A DNA stretch of 13,766 nucleotides from Zetaproteobacteria bacterium (GTDB lineage Bacteria > Pseudomonadota > Zetaproteobacteria > Mariprofundales > Mariprofundaceae), in assembly GCA_021545665.1 (NCBI GenBank), contig JAJRTX010000117.1, positions 1-13,766 of the forward strand, given 5' to 3'. This document shows, piece by piece, positions 1-7,685 of the stretch (its first letter is position 1; each line of letters begins with the position of its first letter). Both the position numbers and the translations under genes were made by a program. The notes beneath the pieces are model-generated. The model was not told the DNA's origin, made no database searches, and worked only from the letters and a program-made list of their open reading frames with translations.

Positions 1-16
1 GTGCATAAGCGCAGCG

Positions 17-163
17 TCATGCACCATGGTAGACTTGCATGGCGTCGGCATAAATTCCTCGTCGAAAATACAGCCGGGTGATCACGGGTATCAAGCGATT
101 GATGGTGCAGATGAGAAAATGTGGCGCCTGGGGCAGGTGAATTTTATAGCGGCTGCGGCCCAT
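17..163 (-). pseudogene. 5' fragment of a REP-associated tyrosine transposase (RAYT, Y1_Tnp family), broken
   Basis: Read on the minus strand from an ATG at 163, the frame encodes 48 residues beginning MGRSRYKIHLPQAPHFLICT and then about NRLIPVITR, before an unrelated tail and a stop at 17-19. From memory, the start MGRSRYK..., then PHFLTCT, then a PVFTRP-like stretch is the typical N-terminus of RAYT transposases, which are normally well over 100 residues and carry a later HxH motif and catalytic tyrosine. Neither is seen here, and the similarity stops around residue 34, which suggests a frameshift or deletion; the rest could also lie outside the window. Its upstream side faces the REP-like hairpins at 219-528, the usual RAYT/REP arrangement. 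Family call is from motif memory only; function is probably lost. Confidence 0.6.
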
Positions 164-218
164 GGCATCGATCCGGTGGCAAGGTTGTAACGTATGGGCA
201 AAGTATAGCCTGATTCTG

Positions 219-264
219 GACGCTGGCGCGTCAACACCGGGTTCCCACGCAGCGCGTGGGAACC
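219..264. repeat. REP-like unit 1 (direct repeat with 449-494, contains hairpin 240-264)
   Basis: A 46-base unit that recurs at 449-494 with five mismatches. Its right half is a perfect stem-loop: ggttcccacgc (240-250), loop agc, gcgtgggaacc (254-264). Short G/C-rich palindromes of this GTTCCCACGC type are common as dispersed REP-like elements in gammaproteobacteria. It lies just upstream of the RAYT fragment at 17-163. Confidence 0.8.
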
Positions 265-317
265 AGGAAACCAGGAATGTTGCCAGCAGCGAGTGGTCAC
301 ATGGAAAAGAGGGTGTG

Positions 318-347
318 CGGACCAGGATGTGCTTTCGCCAGTCAGGC
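318..347. repeat. Left copy of 30-bp direct repeat bracketing the operon
   Basis: Thirty bases with a core accaggatgtgctttcgcc (321-339) that recur at 13615-13644 with one mismatch (a at 340 against c at 13637). The flanking bases do not match, so the repeat has sharp ends. It sits inside the REP cluster, between hairpins 240-264 and 392-420. It may be one attachment or insertion-duplication site of the island; it could also be a dispersed genomic repeat. No integrase is seen in the window. Confidence 0.7.
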
Positions 348-391
348 ACATACTGTTTTTCCAAGTACAGCATGGGAACCAGACACATCAT

Positions 392-420
392 CTGGCTCCC
401 ACGCGCCGCGTGGGAGCCAG
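392..420. repeat. REP-like hairpin 2
   Basis: Perfect 13-bp stem: ctggctcccacgc (392-404), loop gcc, gcgtgggagccag (408-420). It shares the CCCACGC/GCGTGGG heart of the other units, but the outer stem reads GGCT/AGCC instead of GGTT/AACC, a paired change that keeps the stem intact. A half copy (catgggaacc) lies just upstream at 371-380. Confidence 0.8.
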
Positions 421-424
421 GAAG

Positions 425-463
425 TGACGCGCCGGCGTCACATGAATTGACGTTGGCGCGTCA
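425..463. repeat. Inverted repeat tgacgcgcc... / ...ggcgcgtca between REP hairpins
   Basis: The arm 425-440 (tgacgcgccggcgtca) and the arm 448-463 (tgacgttggcgcgtca) are reverse complements at 14 of 16 positions, and the two exceptions would be G-U pairs in RNA. The left arm can also fold on itself (424-430 with 435-441). The right arm also starts the 46-base unit at 449-494, so two inward-facing REP units seem to be joined here, as in a BIME. Confidence 0.6.
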
Positions 464-494
464 GCACCGGGTACCCACGCAGAGCGTGGGTACC
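449..494. repeat. REP-like unit 3 (direct repeat of 219-264, contains hairpin 470-494)
   Basis: Forty-six bases matching 219-264 at 41 positions. The hairpin is ggtacccacgc (470-480), loop aga, gcgtgggtacc (484-494). Compared with unit 1, the stem pair T-A has become A-T on both arms, a compensated double change. Confidence 0.8.
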
Positions 495-504
495 AGTTCG
501 GGAT

Positions 505-528
505 GGTTCCACGCGCTGCATGGGAACC
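505..528. repeat. REP-like hairpin 4, degenerate
   Basis: ggttccacgc, gct, gcatgggaacc: the left arm has lost one C and the inner pairs are imperfect. It appears to be a decaying copy of the same palindrome and is the last unit before the AT-rich promoter region. Confidence 0.6.
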
Positions 529-636
529 TAGTCAATAAATCAATAATAATCAATCACTTGCTCTTAATAAATGAACCCAGAAACTTTAGTTATAATATAA
601 GTGCCATTAGTCTTCAACTCACTTGCCTGCTTCTGA

Positions 637-665
637 TTGTGATTCAAATCAAGATACAGTATATT
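637..665 (+). promoter_or_regulatory. Candidate sigma-70 promoter of the operon
   Basis: TTGTGA (637-642) and TATATT (660-665) are separated by 17 bases, giving 4/6 and 5/6 matches to the consensus boxes. This would start transcription near 672, about 27 bases before the regulator ATG at 699. A second consensus-like -10 (TATAAT at 591-596) lies upstream, but I find no good -35 at the proper distance. The surrounding 530-680 is AT-rich, in contrast to the REP cluster before it. Confidence 0.45.
640..651. promoter_or_regulatory. Candidate operator palindrome between -35 and -10
   Basis: TGATT-CA-AATCA is a perfect 5-bp inverted repeat (12 bases in all) placed inside the proposed promoter spacer. 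The first gene downstream is a ribbon-helix-helix protein, a family that usually binds short palindromes in its own promoter. Autorepression is therefore plausible, but this is inference from position and symmetry only. Confidence 0.35.
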
Positions 666-687
666 GCAGTACATTTGCATGCACACT

Positions 688-694
688 GGGAGAG
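688..694 (+). promoter_or_regulatory. Ribosome binding site of the RHH regulator
   Basis: GGGAGAG lies 4 bases before the ATG at 699 (6 from the GGGAG core). It supports this start. Confidence 0.6.
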
Positions 695-698
695 TTGA

Positions 699-893
699 AT
701 GGCTACCACCAAAACTGCGACGCTGACCTTTCGAGTCGATCCGAGCTTAAAAGAGGCATTACGTTCAGCCGCCCAGGCAGAGCATCGTTCTATTGCGAAT
801 ATGATAGAGGTTCTGATCCGCGAGCACTGCGAAAAGAAAGGTATAACAATAGAAAATTCCAGGAAATCTGAACACAGTGGGGAGCGTTCATAA
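699..893 (+). CDS. Ribbon-helix-helix (CopG/Arc-like) transcriptional regulator
   Basis: A 64-residue protein. Residues about 4-13 (TKTATLTFRV) form the short beta strand with alternating hydrophobic residues. DPSLKEALRSAAQAEHRS follows as the first helix and turn, then IANMIEVLIREHCEKK as the second helix, which is the classic ribbon-helix-helix layout. Proteins of this fold act as dimers that insert the strand into the DNA major groove. It is the first gene of the operon, has a good Shine-Dalgarno, and its TAA stop overlaps the next ATG by one base (TAATG at 891-895), so the two genes are translationally coupled. The palindrome at 640-651 in its promoter is a likely operator. Its likely role is to hold down expression of the costly defence genes. 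An antitoxin-like role is also possible, but no matching toxin lies beside it. Confidence 0.8.
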   Translation: MATTKTATLTFRVDPSLKEALRSAAQAEHRSIANMIEVLIREHCEKKGITIENSRKSEHSGERS

Positions 894-3800
894 TGATCAA
901 GACGGTAAAGCAGGCATGTCGTTTTAATCCTGTTATTCAGGATTACCGAATGAGCCAGGGAATTGAGAACCTGGCCGACCTTATCCATGACGCAGGTGAC
1001 GGTAAAGAGTTTTTCTCCAGAAACTTCGTAACCCATGGTATGGAACAACTGTTCCGTGAGGGCATGCTTCGCCTATCAGGCAAATCCGATCAAGCCGTAT
1101 TTGAACTAACTCAAGCCATGGGTGGTGGTAAAACCCACATGATGATCGCCCTGGGTTTACTCGCTCGCCATGCCGATCTCCGTCCTGATGTTCTTCCTGA
1201 AGAATTAAATAACCGGGTTGATTTCGGTGGTGCCCGCATTGCCGCCTTTAACGGCCGTAACAATCCAGATAACTATATCTGGGGTGAAATCGCCTCCCAA
1301 TTAGGTGCTGAGGAAGAAATTAAGCCGTATTGGATTAACGGCCCCAAAGCGGTCGATCAGCAAAAATGGAAAGACATCATCGGTGATACCCCCACACTGA
1401 TTATGCTTGATGAGCTTCCTCCTTACCTGGACAACGCCAGCACACAGGTATTCGGTCAGGGCACGCTAGCCAATATGGTGGTTTACAGCTTGAGCGCACT
1501 GATGAGCGCAGCACTGGAATTACCTAATTGTTGTATTGTTATCGCCAACCTCTCCGGTAGCTATAAATCACAAACCAAAGCATTAGCTGAATCCATCTCA
1601 AACCTTCAGCAGGAAACCCGCCGTCAGGCAATGACCATTACCCCTGTTCAACTGTCAGGTAATGAGATATATGAAATTTTGAAAAAACGCCTTGTCGATG
1701 AATTACCCGACGAAAGCGTTATCAATGATATTGCAGAAGAATACGCCCAGCAGATCAAAAAGGCTGAAGATGGCGGCTACATCATCGCTGCCAGTATTGA
1801 ACAAATAGCGGAACAAATTCGGGAAACCTATCCATTCCATCCATCATTCAAGCATCTGGTCGCGCTCTTCAAAGAAAATGAAGGCTTCCGCCAAACCCGT
1901 GGTTTAATGCAATTTACCGCTCGCCTGCTGAAAAGTGTGGATCAGCGAGACATTGACGATGTCTTTCTGATTGGCACCCAGCACCTTGATCTGAATGATG
2001 AGCAGGTCAAAGACGAAATCGAACGCATCGCTCCCAAACTTGTGCCGGCCGTTACCCGAGATATTGCGGATAAAGGCAATGCCATTGCCGAGACGCTTGA
2101 TGCCGAGGTAGACAGTGATGCAGCAAAACAGGTCATGACGCTGTTACTGGCTTCATCCTTATCGCGCGCGGTTGGCGGCCGTATTGGCCTTTCTGACAGT
2201 GAAATCATTGAATACCTGGCTGCACCCAATCGTAAAGCCGATGAATTTCTTGCTGCCCTGCAAAAATTACGCGAACAAGCCTGGTATCTGCACCGTGAAG
2301 AACAGCGCCTCTTTATTAAAGAAACAGAAAACCTGTCACGGCAAATTGAACGCAATGCCAAAGAAGTGCCCCAGCCGAAGATTGACCAGGCCTTAATCAA
2401 TCGCCTAACCGGCATTTTGCAACCAGAGCGTCGCATCGCCTACCAGGAGGTACAAATCCTGCCGCGTATGGATGAACTAAAGCTCAATGGCCCAAGGGTA
2501 CTCATCGTCATTAAACCCGACGGAAAAGTGCCTCCCAGTGAATTAACCAACTTTTTTACCTTCCAGCAGGATAAAAATAATCTGTTAGTCCTGACCGGAC
2601 AAGACAGCATTATGGCAGATGCAGTCGAAGATCGTCTGCGCGAGCTGTATGCCATTGAACAAATACACAAACGTCTAAAGCCCGGCGATACACTCTTTGA
2701 GGAAGCCCGTGACCGGCTCGAAGAAGCCGAAGGCCGATTCACCAAAGCACTATCCGCAGCCTACAACACAATTTACTTCCCAGGTCTGGATGATATGGAT
2801 GGCAGTGAAACGCTGCTTCGTGTCACCATTGATAATGGCCTTAAAGTCGGCGAAGGCGAGCAGTCAGCCGAGGTTCAAATCGAAAACCTGCTCGCCAGCC
2901 CACGCGCCAATTACAAACTGACTGTCGATCTGAAGGATGAATTCACCCAATACTTCGCCATGGCAGAAGCCGAACTGTGGCCGTCCGGTAAAGATAACCG
3001 TCGCACACCGTGGAAGGATGTGGTCAGCCGCGCCAGGAGCAACCCCATCTGGCCCTGGATGCCCGGCAACAGTGGCATGGACACATTAAAAACAGAAGCC
3101 TTAAAACAAGGTCGCTGGCGACTGGGCGAAGATGGCTATATTGAAAAAGGCCCCTTCCCTAAAGAAAAAACCAGCGTCAATGTTTCCTTGCTGAGCACGC
3201 ACCCTGATACAGGGGAATCGATTGTCAGTCTAACGCCACGTAATGCGGGTGAGAGCCCGGTTATCCATTATTCAACGAAACCAGAAGTTTTAGAAACTGA
3301 TCCTCAGGTAGATGACCTGGAAAACTTTACCACCGCAGAAGCCACGTTGTATTTCATGGTAAAAGATCCCACAGGAAAATATGAAAGTGGTTCACCAACT
3401 CGCTGGGTTGCAGAACTAAAAATTCGTCACCAAATCGAGCCACAGGCCGATAAACGCAAAGTCACTTTGCAATGTACACCGCAGGCCGAAATGCACTACA
3501 CCTTAGATGGTTCCAACCCCAAAGACGGCAAGCTATACGAAGAACCCTTTGAAATCGGTTCAGAAGCCGCTCGATTGCTGGTGTGGGCAAAATCCGGGGA
3601 AGCCACAAAAACAGCGGATTTTCAAATCCTTCACAGTGGCGATAAAACCGTACAAATTGATGAATCCAAACCCGCCCGCCTTAACAGCGGCAAACGGGTG
3701 GCGCTGGATACCACTGACCGGGTTTACGCTGTCATCAACCATTTCCGCGAACAAATATCCACCCGCTTTAAAGGTGTGCGCATTGAAATTGGCGAAGGCG

Positions 3801-4018
3801 AAAATACCGTTACCGTGCGTTTTCAGGAGCGTCAGATCACCGCTGCCATGATTGAAGGCACGGTCAATAGCTTGCGCGATGTTCTTCAGGAAAATGATGC
3901 ACCGATTGCCATTACCATTACCGATGGCATTGAATTCGAGAATGGTTTTGAAGCCAAAGAGTTCGCCAAAATCGTCGGGGTTGAATTACGCCCGGGCGAT
4001 ATTTCGCAAGAAGATTAA
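893..4018 (+). CDS. DUF499-type AAA+ ATPase, anti-phage associated
   Basis: A 1041-residue cytoplasmic P-loop ATPase. Walker A is QAMGGGKTH at residues 74-82 (K80), and Walker B is LIMLDELPPYL at about 169-179 (D173, E174). YPFHPSF at 313-319 and RQTRG at 333-337 (R336 is a possible arginine finger) are further marks of the DUF499 family as I know it. Residues about 845-905 include YTLDGSNPKDGKLYEEPF, which resembles the chitobiase/hexosaminidase C-terminal fold (a beta sandwich), possibly a binding module. A GGGGAG Shine-Dalgarno at 879-884 supports the start. DUF499 proteins occur with DUF1156 methylases and PLD-helicases in defence operons; the exact biochemical task of DUF499 is not settled. 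Here it probably drives ATP-dependent assembly or DNA handling for the core system. Family call is firm; mechanism is inferred. Confidence 0.88.
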   Translation: MIKTVKQACRFNPVIQDYRMSQGIENLADLIHDAGDGKEFFSRNFVTHGMEQLFREGMLRLSGKSDQAVFELTQAMGGGKTHMMIALGLLARHADLRPDVLPEELNNRVDFGGARIAAFNGRNNPDNYIWGEIASQLGAEEEIKPYWINGPKAVDQQKWKDIIGDTPTLIMLDELPPYLDNASTQVFGQGTLANMVVYSLSALMSAALELPNCCIVIANLSGSYKSQTKALAESISNLQQETRRQAMTITPVQLSGNEIYEILKKRLVDELPDESVINDIAEEYAQQIKKAEDGGYIIAASIEQIAEQIRETYPFHPSFKHLVALFKENEGFRQTRGLMQFTARLLKSVDQRDIDDVFLIGTQHLDLNDEQVKDEIERIAPKLVPAVTRDIADKGNAIAETLDAEVDSDAAKQVMTLLLASSLSRAVGGRIGLSDSEIIEYLAAPNRKADEFLAALQKLREQAWYLHREEQRLFIKETENLSRQIERNAKEVPQPKIDQALINRLTGILQPERRIAYQEVQILPRMDELKLNGPRVLIVIKPDGKVPPSELTNFFTFQQDKNNLLVLTGQDSIMADAVEDRLRELYAIEQIHKRLKPGDTLFEEARDRLEEAEGRFTKALSAAYNTIYFPGLDDMDGSETLLRVTIDNGLKVGEGEQSAEVQIENLLASPRANYKLTVDLKDEFTQYFAMAEAELWPSGKDNRRTPWKDVVSRARSNPIWPWMPGNSGMDTLKTEALKQGRWRLGEDGYIEKGPFPKEKTSVNVSLLSTHPDTGESIVSLTPRNAGESPVIHYSTKPEVLETDPQVDDLENFTTAEATLYFMVKDPTGKYESGSPTRWVAELKIRHQIEPQADKRKVTLQCTPQAEMHYTLDGSNPKDGKLYEEPFEIGSEAARLLVWAKSGEATKTADFQILHSGDKTVQIDESKPARLNSGKRVALDTTDRVYAVINHFREQISTRFKGVRIEIGEGENTVTVRFQERQITAAMIEGTVNSLRDVLQENDAPIAITITDGIEFENGFEAKEFAKIVGVELRPGDISQED

Positions 4019-4033
4019 ACAAGAGGCATAGAA

Positions 4034-4651
4034 ATGACCAAGGCAACACCAATAAAACAAAGCAAAGGGGTGAGTCACAAGACCCTGGGCTTTGGTGTGC
4101 CTGCAACCAGCGACCCCCATCATTTCAAGGTCATTATTCCCAAAGCCAATACCGGCAAAGTCCAGATCAGTGAGTATTTGGGCTTGCAGGCACAAAGTGA
4201 TGCGTTCGCGGTGATTGATCGCGTACTGCTGGAACGCCCCCGCTGGACTGCTATCCGCAGCGAAGTGCAACGTACCTTTAATGCCCGCCTGAAAACCCAT
4301 CATGTTAAAACCTCGGCCTGGAAGGTAGGCGATAATCTGGTGGACCGCCTGTTGGGCAAAGAACTGTGTGTACTGGCCTGGGCCATTGAAGGCATGGACA
4401 GGGACAAAATTCCCGTTGCCGTACGCAACTGGCTGGCACTCAGGCCCGAAGAACGTTGGTGGTTATTTGGCATGACCGCCATCAGTACCGGTGGCATAAA
4501 CGATGGGGAAAAAGGCTGGCGATTGGCACTAAGACACGCCCTGGGTGATATCGCCCAAAGCGACCTGCTAAAACCACGCGGCCGAAAAGTAGTCATCAAT
4601 AAAACCCAGGAAACCAGCTTGCCCATGTTGGATCTATTTGATAATGAGTAG
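4034..4651 (+). CDS. DUF3780 protein, anti-phage associated
   Basis: A 205-residue soluble protein with no signal peptide or membrane segment. Its GFGVPATSDPHHFKVIIPK start (residues about 19-37) and the later LRPEERWWLFGMT followed by GWRLALRHALG (about 137-171) match my memory of DUF3780, a family found almost only beside DUF499 and DUF1156 genes. No catalytic motif can be pointed to, so an adaptor or structural role in the methylase/ATPase complex is more likely than an enzyme. An AAGAGG Shine-Dalgarno at 4021-4026 is 7 bases from the ATG. It begins 15 bases after the ATPase gene and stops 3 bases before the methylase start, which fits a tightly coupled operon. The residues PMLDLFDNE form the C-terminal tail. 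Confidence 0.8.
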   Translation: MTKATPIKQSKGVSHKTLGFGVPATSDPHHFKVIIPKANTGKVQISEYLGLQAQSDAFAVIDRVLLERPRWTAIRSEVQRTFNARLKTHHVKTSAWKVGDNLVDRLLGKELCVLAWAIEGMDRDKIPVAVRNWLALRPEERWWLFGMTAISTGGINDGEKGWRLALRHALGDIAQSDLLKPRGRKVVINKTQETSLPMLDLFDNE

Positions 4652-4654
4652 CCT

Positions 4655-7600
4655 ATGACAGAATTAACTCCCCTTGCTTTGCAAGACGCACCGGCACTGA
4701 TTGAAGCGGTGTTTCCGGCGCAAAAAGTTTCTTTCGAGGCACAGAAAGAGCGTAAAGCCAATCTGGGCCAAACATTAACGGGGCTGGGATCTTATTGGAA
4801 AGGCAGAAAACCATTAATCCTCGTGCGTGCAATTGTCTTAGGCAGTCTTCTACCCCAAACAGATGATGCCGAAAAGGATTTGGAAATTTTCGAAAAGCTA
4901 ATGGCCTTCGATAATGAAGGACTAGCTCGACGCGCTTTAATTCAAAACGCACTTAAACCTAAAGATATAGCCCTTCGAATTGAACTTAAAAATCCATGGG
5001 ATTACTTTTCCCATAACATAAAACAAGACAATCCAAGATTCAATGAAGTTTCAGCCCTGACTTTTCCGCTGGATAGCGATGCTCAAGGAATTAATATTCG
5101 CTGGCGTCGTGATATAGATGAATCAGATAAAATTAAAATTATTGGTCAAGCGATAGAAACATATTCAAGCTACGAGGAGAAATCCACGCTTTGTAAAAGG
5201 CCTGAAGAGGTTGACAGCGAATGGCTTTACAAAAACGTATGGCCAACAATAAACCAGTATTATTCCAGTTATGGTGTTAATGCGCACACTCACCAGGAAT
5301 TAACAGAACAACTGGGGATTCTACGCTATGGCCATAGACCGCGACTAGGTGATACATTTTGTGGTGGAGGCTCCATTCCTTTTGAAGCTGCTCGTTTGGG
5401 TTGTGATATTTACGCCTCTGACCTAAACCCAATCGCACTTATGCTGACCTGGGGTGCTCTTAATGTTATCGGAGCCTCAGAGGAGCGCCGAGACCAAATT
5501 GCACAAACTCAAGAACAGGTTGCAAAAGCAGTCAACGATGAAATTCTATCATTAGGAATAGAAACTGACGAGAACGGAAATAGAGCAAAAGCTTATATCT
5601 ATTGCTTGGAAACGCGTTGCCCAGAAACGGGTTGGATGATTCCATTATCTCCTAGCTGGATTATTTCAAAAAACAGGATGATCATCGCAAAGCTACAACC
5701 TAACTATTCTAAAAAACAATTTGACATTGATGTTATTTCTGCAAATTCACCTGAAGAAATGCAACAAGCAGACATAGGAACTATCCAAGATGGAGCGATG
5801 GTATATGTGCTTGATGGAAAGACATATAAAACGCCTATAAAAACACTACGAGGTGATTATAAAGATTCTGATGGAAATACTAAAAACCAGTTAAGGAAAT
5901 GGGAGAAATCAGATTTTAAACCAGCACCAGATGATATTTTTCAGGAGCGTTTATATGCTATTCACTGGATAAAAAAAGAAACACTGGAACTGTCTCGCCA
6001 GGAAACATTTTTCACTTCTGTCTCTGAAGCCGATATTGAACGTGAAAATAAAGTTGATGCCATCGTTTCTGAAAATCTGGCACAGTGGCAGGAGTCTGGC
6101 CTAGTTCCAGATATGGCTATTGAATCAGGATATAACACAGATCAGCCGATCAGAGAACGGGGCTGGACTCATTGGCATCATATATTCAATCCTAGACATC
6201 TGCTGATAAATGCATTGTTAAGAAAGCATTTTAAGCATAATAATGATGAATCTTATTTCAACATAGTTTTATGCCGAATACTAAATGTAGAGTCAAAAAT
6301 GTCACGCTGGTCACCAGCGGTAGGACACGACTTAGCCTTGGACGTTTTTTATAACATGGCATTAAACACATTTTATAATTATGGATGTAGAGCATCAATT
6401 TCAGCATTTAGAGACCTTTTTGAGGCCACAATAGCCAAGTCTGAAAATATTTCATCAAATTCTGTTATTTCAAGTCATGAATCAGATGCTATAAATACCA
6501 TAAACGATTTATATATCACTGACCCACCATACGCCGATGCTGTTCATTACCATGAAATTACTGAGTATTTCATTGCTTGGTTAAGAAGAAATCCGCCAAA
6601 ACCCTTCAATGAATGGGTCTGGGACTCACGGCGAGCTTTAGCAATTAAGGGCTCTGGCGATGATTTCCGTAAAGGAATGGTAAACGCCTATACAGCTATG
6701 GCCGACCACATGCCAAGTAATGGTATGCAGTGTGTCATGTTTACTCACCAGGATACAAGTGTTTGGTCCGACATGATCGGTATTTTCTGGGCGGCTGGTT
6801 TGCAAGTGGTAGCAGCCTGGTATATTGCCACTGAAACAACATCTGAACTCAAAAAAGGCGGCTATGTTCAAGGCACGGTTATTCTGATGTTGCGTAAACG
6901 CCCCACAGGTGAAAATGCAGGCTTTAAGCAACGCATCCTGCCCGCCGTCCGCACCGAGGTTAAGCATCAAATCGAAACTATGATGCACCTCAATGAAGAA
7001 GTAAAAGACAAAATGGGCGAGCCGGTATTTAACGATTCTGACCTGCAAATGGCCGGTTATGCCGCCGCCTTAAAAGTGCTCACGGCTTACACCCATATTG
7101 GTGGTGAAGATGTCACCAGCTTTGCCCTGCGCCCTCGTGTGAGAGGCGAAGTGACCGTGGTGGATGAAATAGTGCAACAGGCAGCAGAAGCGGCAAACAG
7201 TTTGTTGGTGCCTGATGGGCTGAGTAGCGACACCTGGCAGAAACTCACCGGCATACAACGCTTTTACCTGCGCATGATGGATATAGAAACCACCGGCGCA
7301 TCCAAACTGGATAATTACCAGAACTTCGCCAAAGCCTTCCGCGTAGAAGACTATACCCGTGTTATGGGTAATATGACCGCCAATAAAGCACAGCTTAAAC
7401 GTATTACTAAGTTTGTATCCCGCGACTTGACCGAAAGCACGGAACTGGGTGCAAGCTGGTTTGGGCATTTGATTATCAGTTTGCAGCAACTCATTGCAGA
7501 AACCGAACCACAAGTCATTATTAGTCAGTTGCAAGCAGATTTACCTGACTTTATGGAAATACGCCCATTGCTAATCGATATGCTTGGCTTTATTGAAAGA

Positions 7601-7681
7601 AAGGCACCGGAAAAACAGACACGAGAATCTGCCGAGGTGCTCGGGGCGCGCCTGCGCAATATGCGCGCACTTGGGCAGTAA
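4655..7681 (+). CDS. DUF1156-type adenine/cytosine-N DNA methyltransferase
   Basis: A 1008-residue amino-methyltransferase. The N-terminal part (residues about 8-70, with FPAQKVSFEAQKERKA and the WKGRKPLILVRA stretch) matches DUF1156. The SAM-binding motif I is DTFCGGGSIPFEAARLG at about 233-249, with the acidic D256 in YASDLNP. The catalytic motif IV is DPPY at 623-626. Motif I comes first, with about 370 residues between, so the target-recognition part is probably this long insert. DPPY points to N6-adenine (or N4-cytosine) methylation. In the operon it would mark host DNA as self. The start has no clear Shine-Dalgarno and lies 3 bases after the DUF3780 stop, so it probably depends on coupled translation. 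The middle, about 4900-6650, is far more AT-rich than both ends, as if this part had been exchanged. Target site cannot be read from sequence. Confidence 0.85.
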   Translation: MTELTPLALQDAPALIEAVFPAQKVSFEAQKERKANLGQTLTGLGSYWKGRKPLILVRAIVLGSLLPQTDDAEKDLEIFEKLMAFDNEGLARRALIQNALKPKDIALRIELKNPWDYFSHNIKQDNPRFNEVSALTFPLDSDAQGINIRWRRDIDESDKIKIIGQAIETYSSYEEKSTLCKRPEEVDSEWLYKNVWPTINQYYSSYGVNAHTHQELTEQLGILRYGHRPRLGDTFCGGGSIPFEAARLGCDIYASDLNPIALMLTWGALNVIGASEERRDQIAQTQEQVAKAVNDEILSLGIETDENGNRAKAYIYCLETRCPETGWMIPLSPSWIISKNRMIIAKLQPNYSKKQFDIDVISANSPEEMQQADIGTIQDGAMVYVLDGKTYKTPIKTLRGDYKDSDGNTKNQLRKWEKSDFKPAPDDIFQERLYAIHWIKKETLELSRQETFFTSVSEADIERENKVDAIVSENLAQWQESGLVPDMAIESGYNTDQPIRERGWTHWHHIFNPRHLLINALLRKHFKHNNDESYFNIVLCRILNVESKMSRWSPAVGHDLALDVFYNMALNTFYNYGCRASISAFRDLFEATIAKSENISSNSVISSHESDAINTINDLYITDPPYADAVHYHEITEYFIAWLRRNPPKPFNEWVWDSRRALAIKGSGDDFRKGMVNAYTAMADHMPSNGMQCVMFTHQDTSVWSDMIGIFWAAGLQVVAAWYIATETTSELKKGGYVQGTVILMLRKRPTGENAGFKQRILPAVRTEVKHQIETMMHLNEEVKDKMGEPVFNDSDLQMAGYAAALKVLTAYTHIGGEDVTSFALRPRVRGEVTVVDEIVQQAAEAANSLLVPDGLSSDTWQKLTGIQRFYLRMMDIETTGASKLDNYQNFAKAFRVEDYTRVMGNMTANKAQLKRITKFVSRDLTESTELGASWFGHLIISLQQLIAETEPQVIISQLQADLPDFMEIRPLLIDMLGFIERKAPEKQTRESAEVLGARLRNMRALGQ

Positions 7682-7685
7682 GGGT

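Noticed and set aside
219..528. CRISPR-like array of short repeats
   Set aside because: Units are palindromic, unevenly spaced and of different orientation and stem sequence, with no regular spacers and no cas genes nearby; a REP/BIME cluster explains them.
591..596. TATAAT as main -10 box
   Set aside because: Perfect hexamer, but no reasonable -35 at 16-18 bases upstream and over 100 bases from the first ATG; kept only as a mention under the promoter at 637-665.
162..698. Plus-strand open frame of 178 residues over the left flank
   Set aside because: It runs through the REP hairpins, has no Shine-Dalgarno and no protein-like features; a chance frame through GC-rich repeats.
7584..7685. Longer start for the HEPN-like gene inside the methylase gene
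   Set aside because: It would overlap about 100 bases of the methylase end, and the added residues are basic and unlike the family; the ATGs at 7686 and 7695, just after the methylase stop, fit better.
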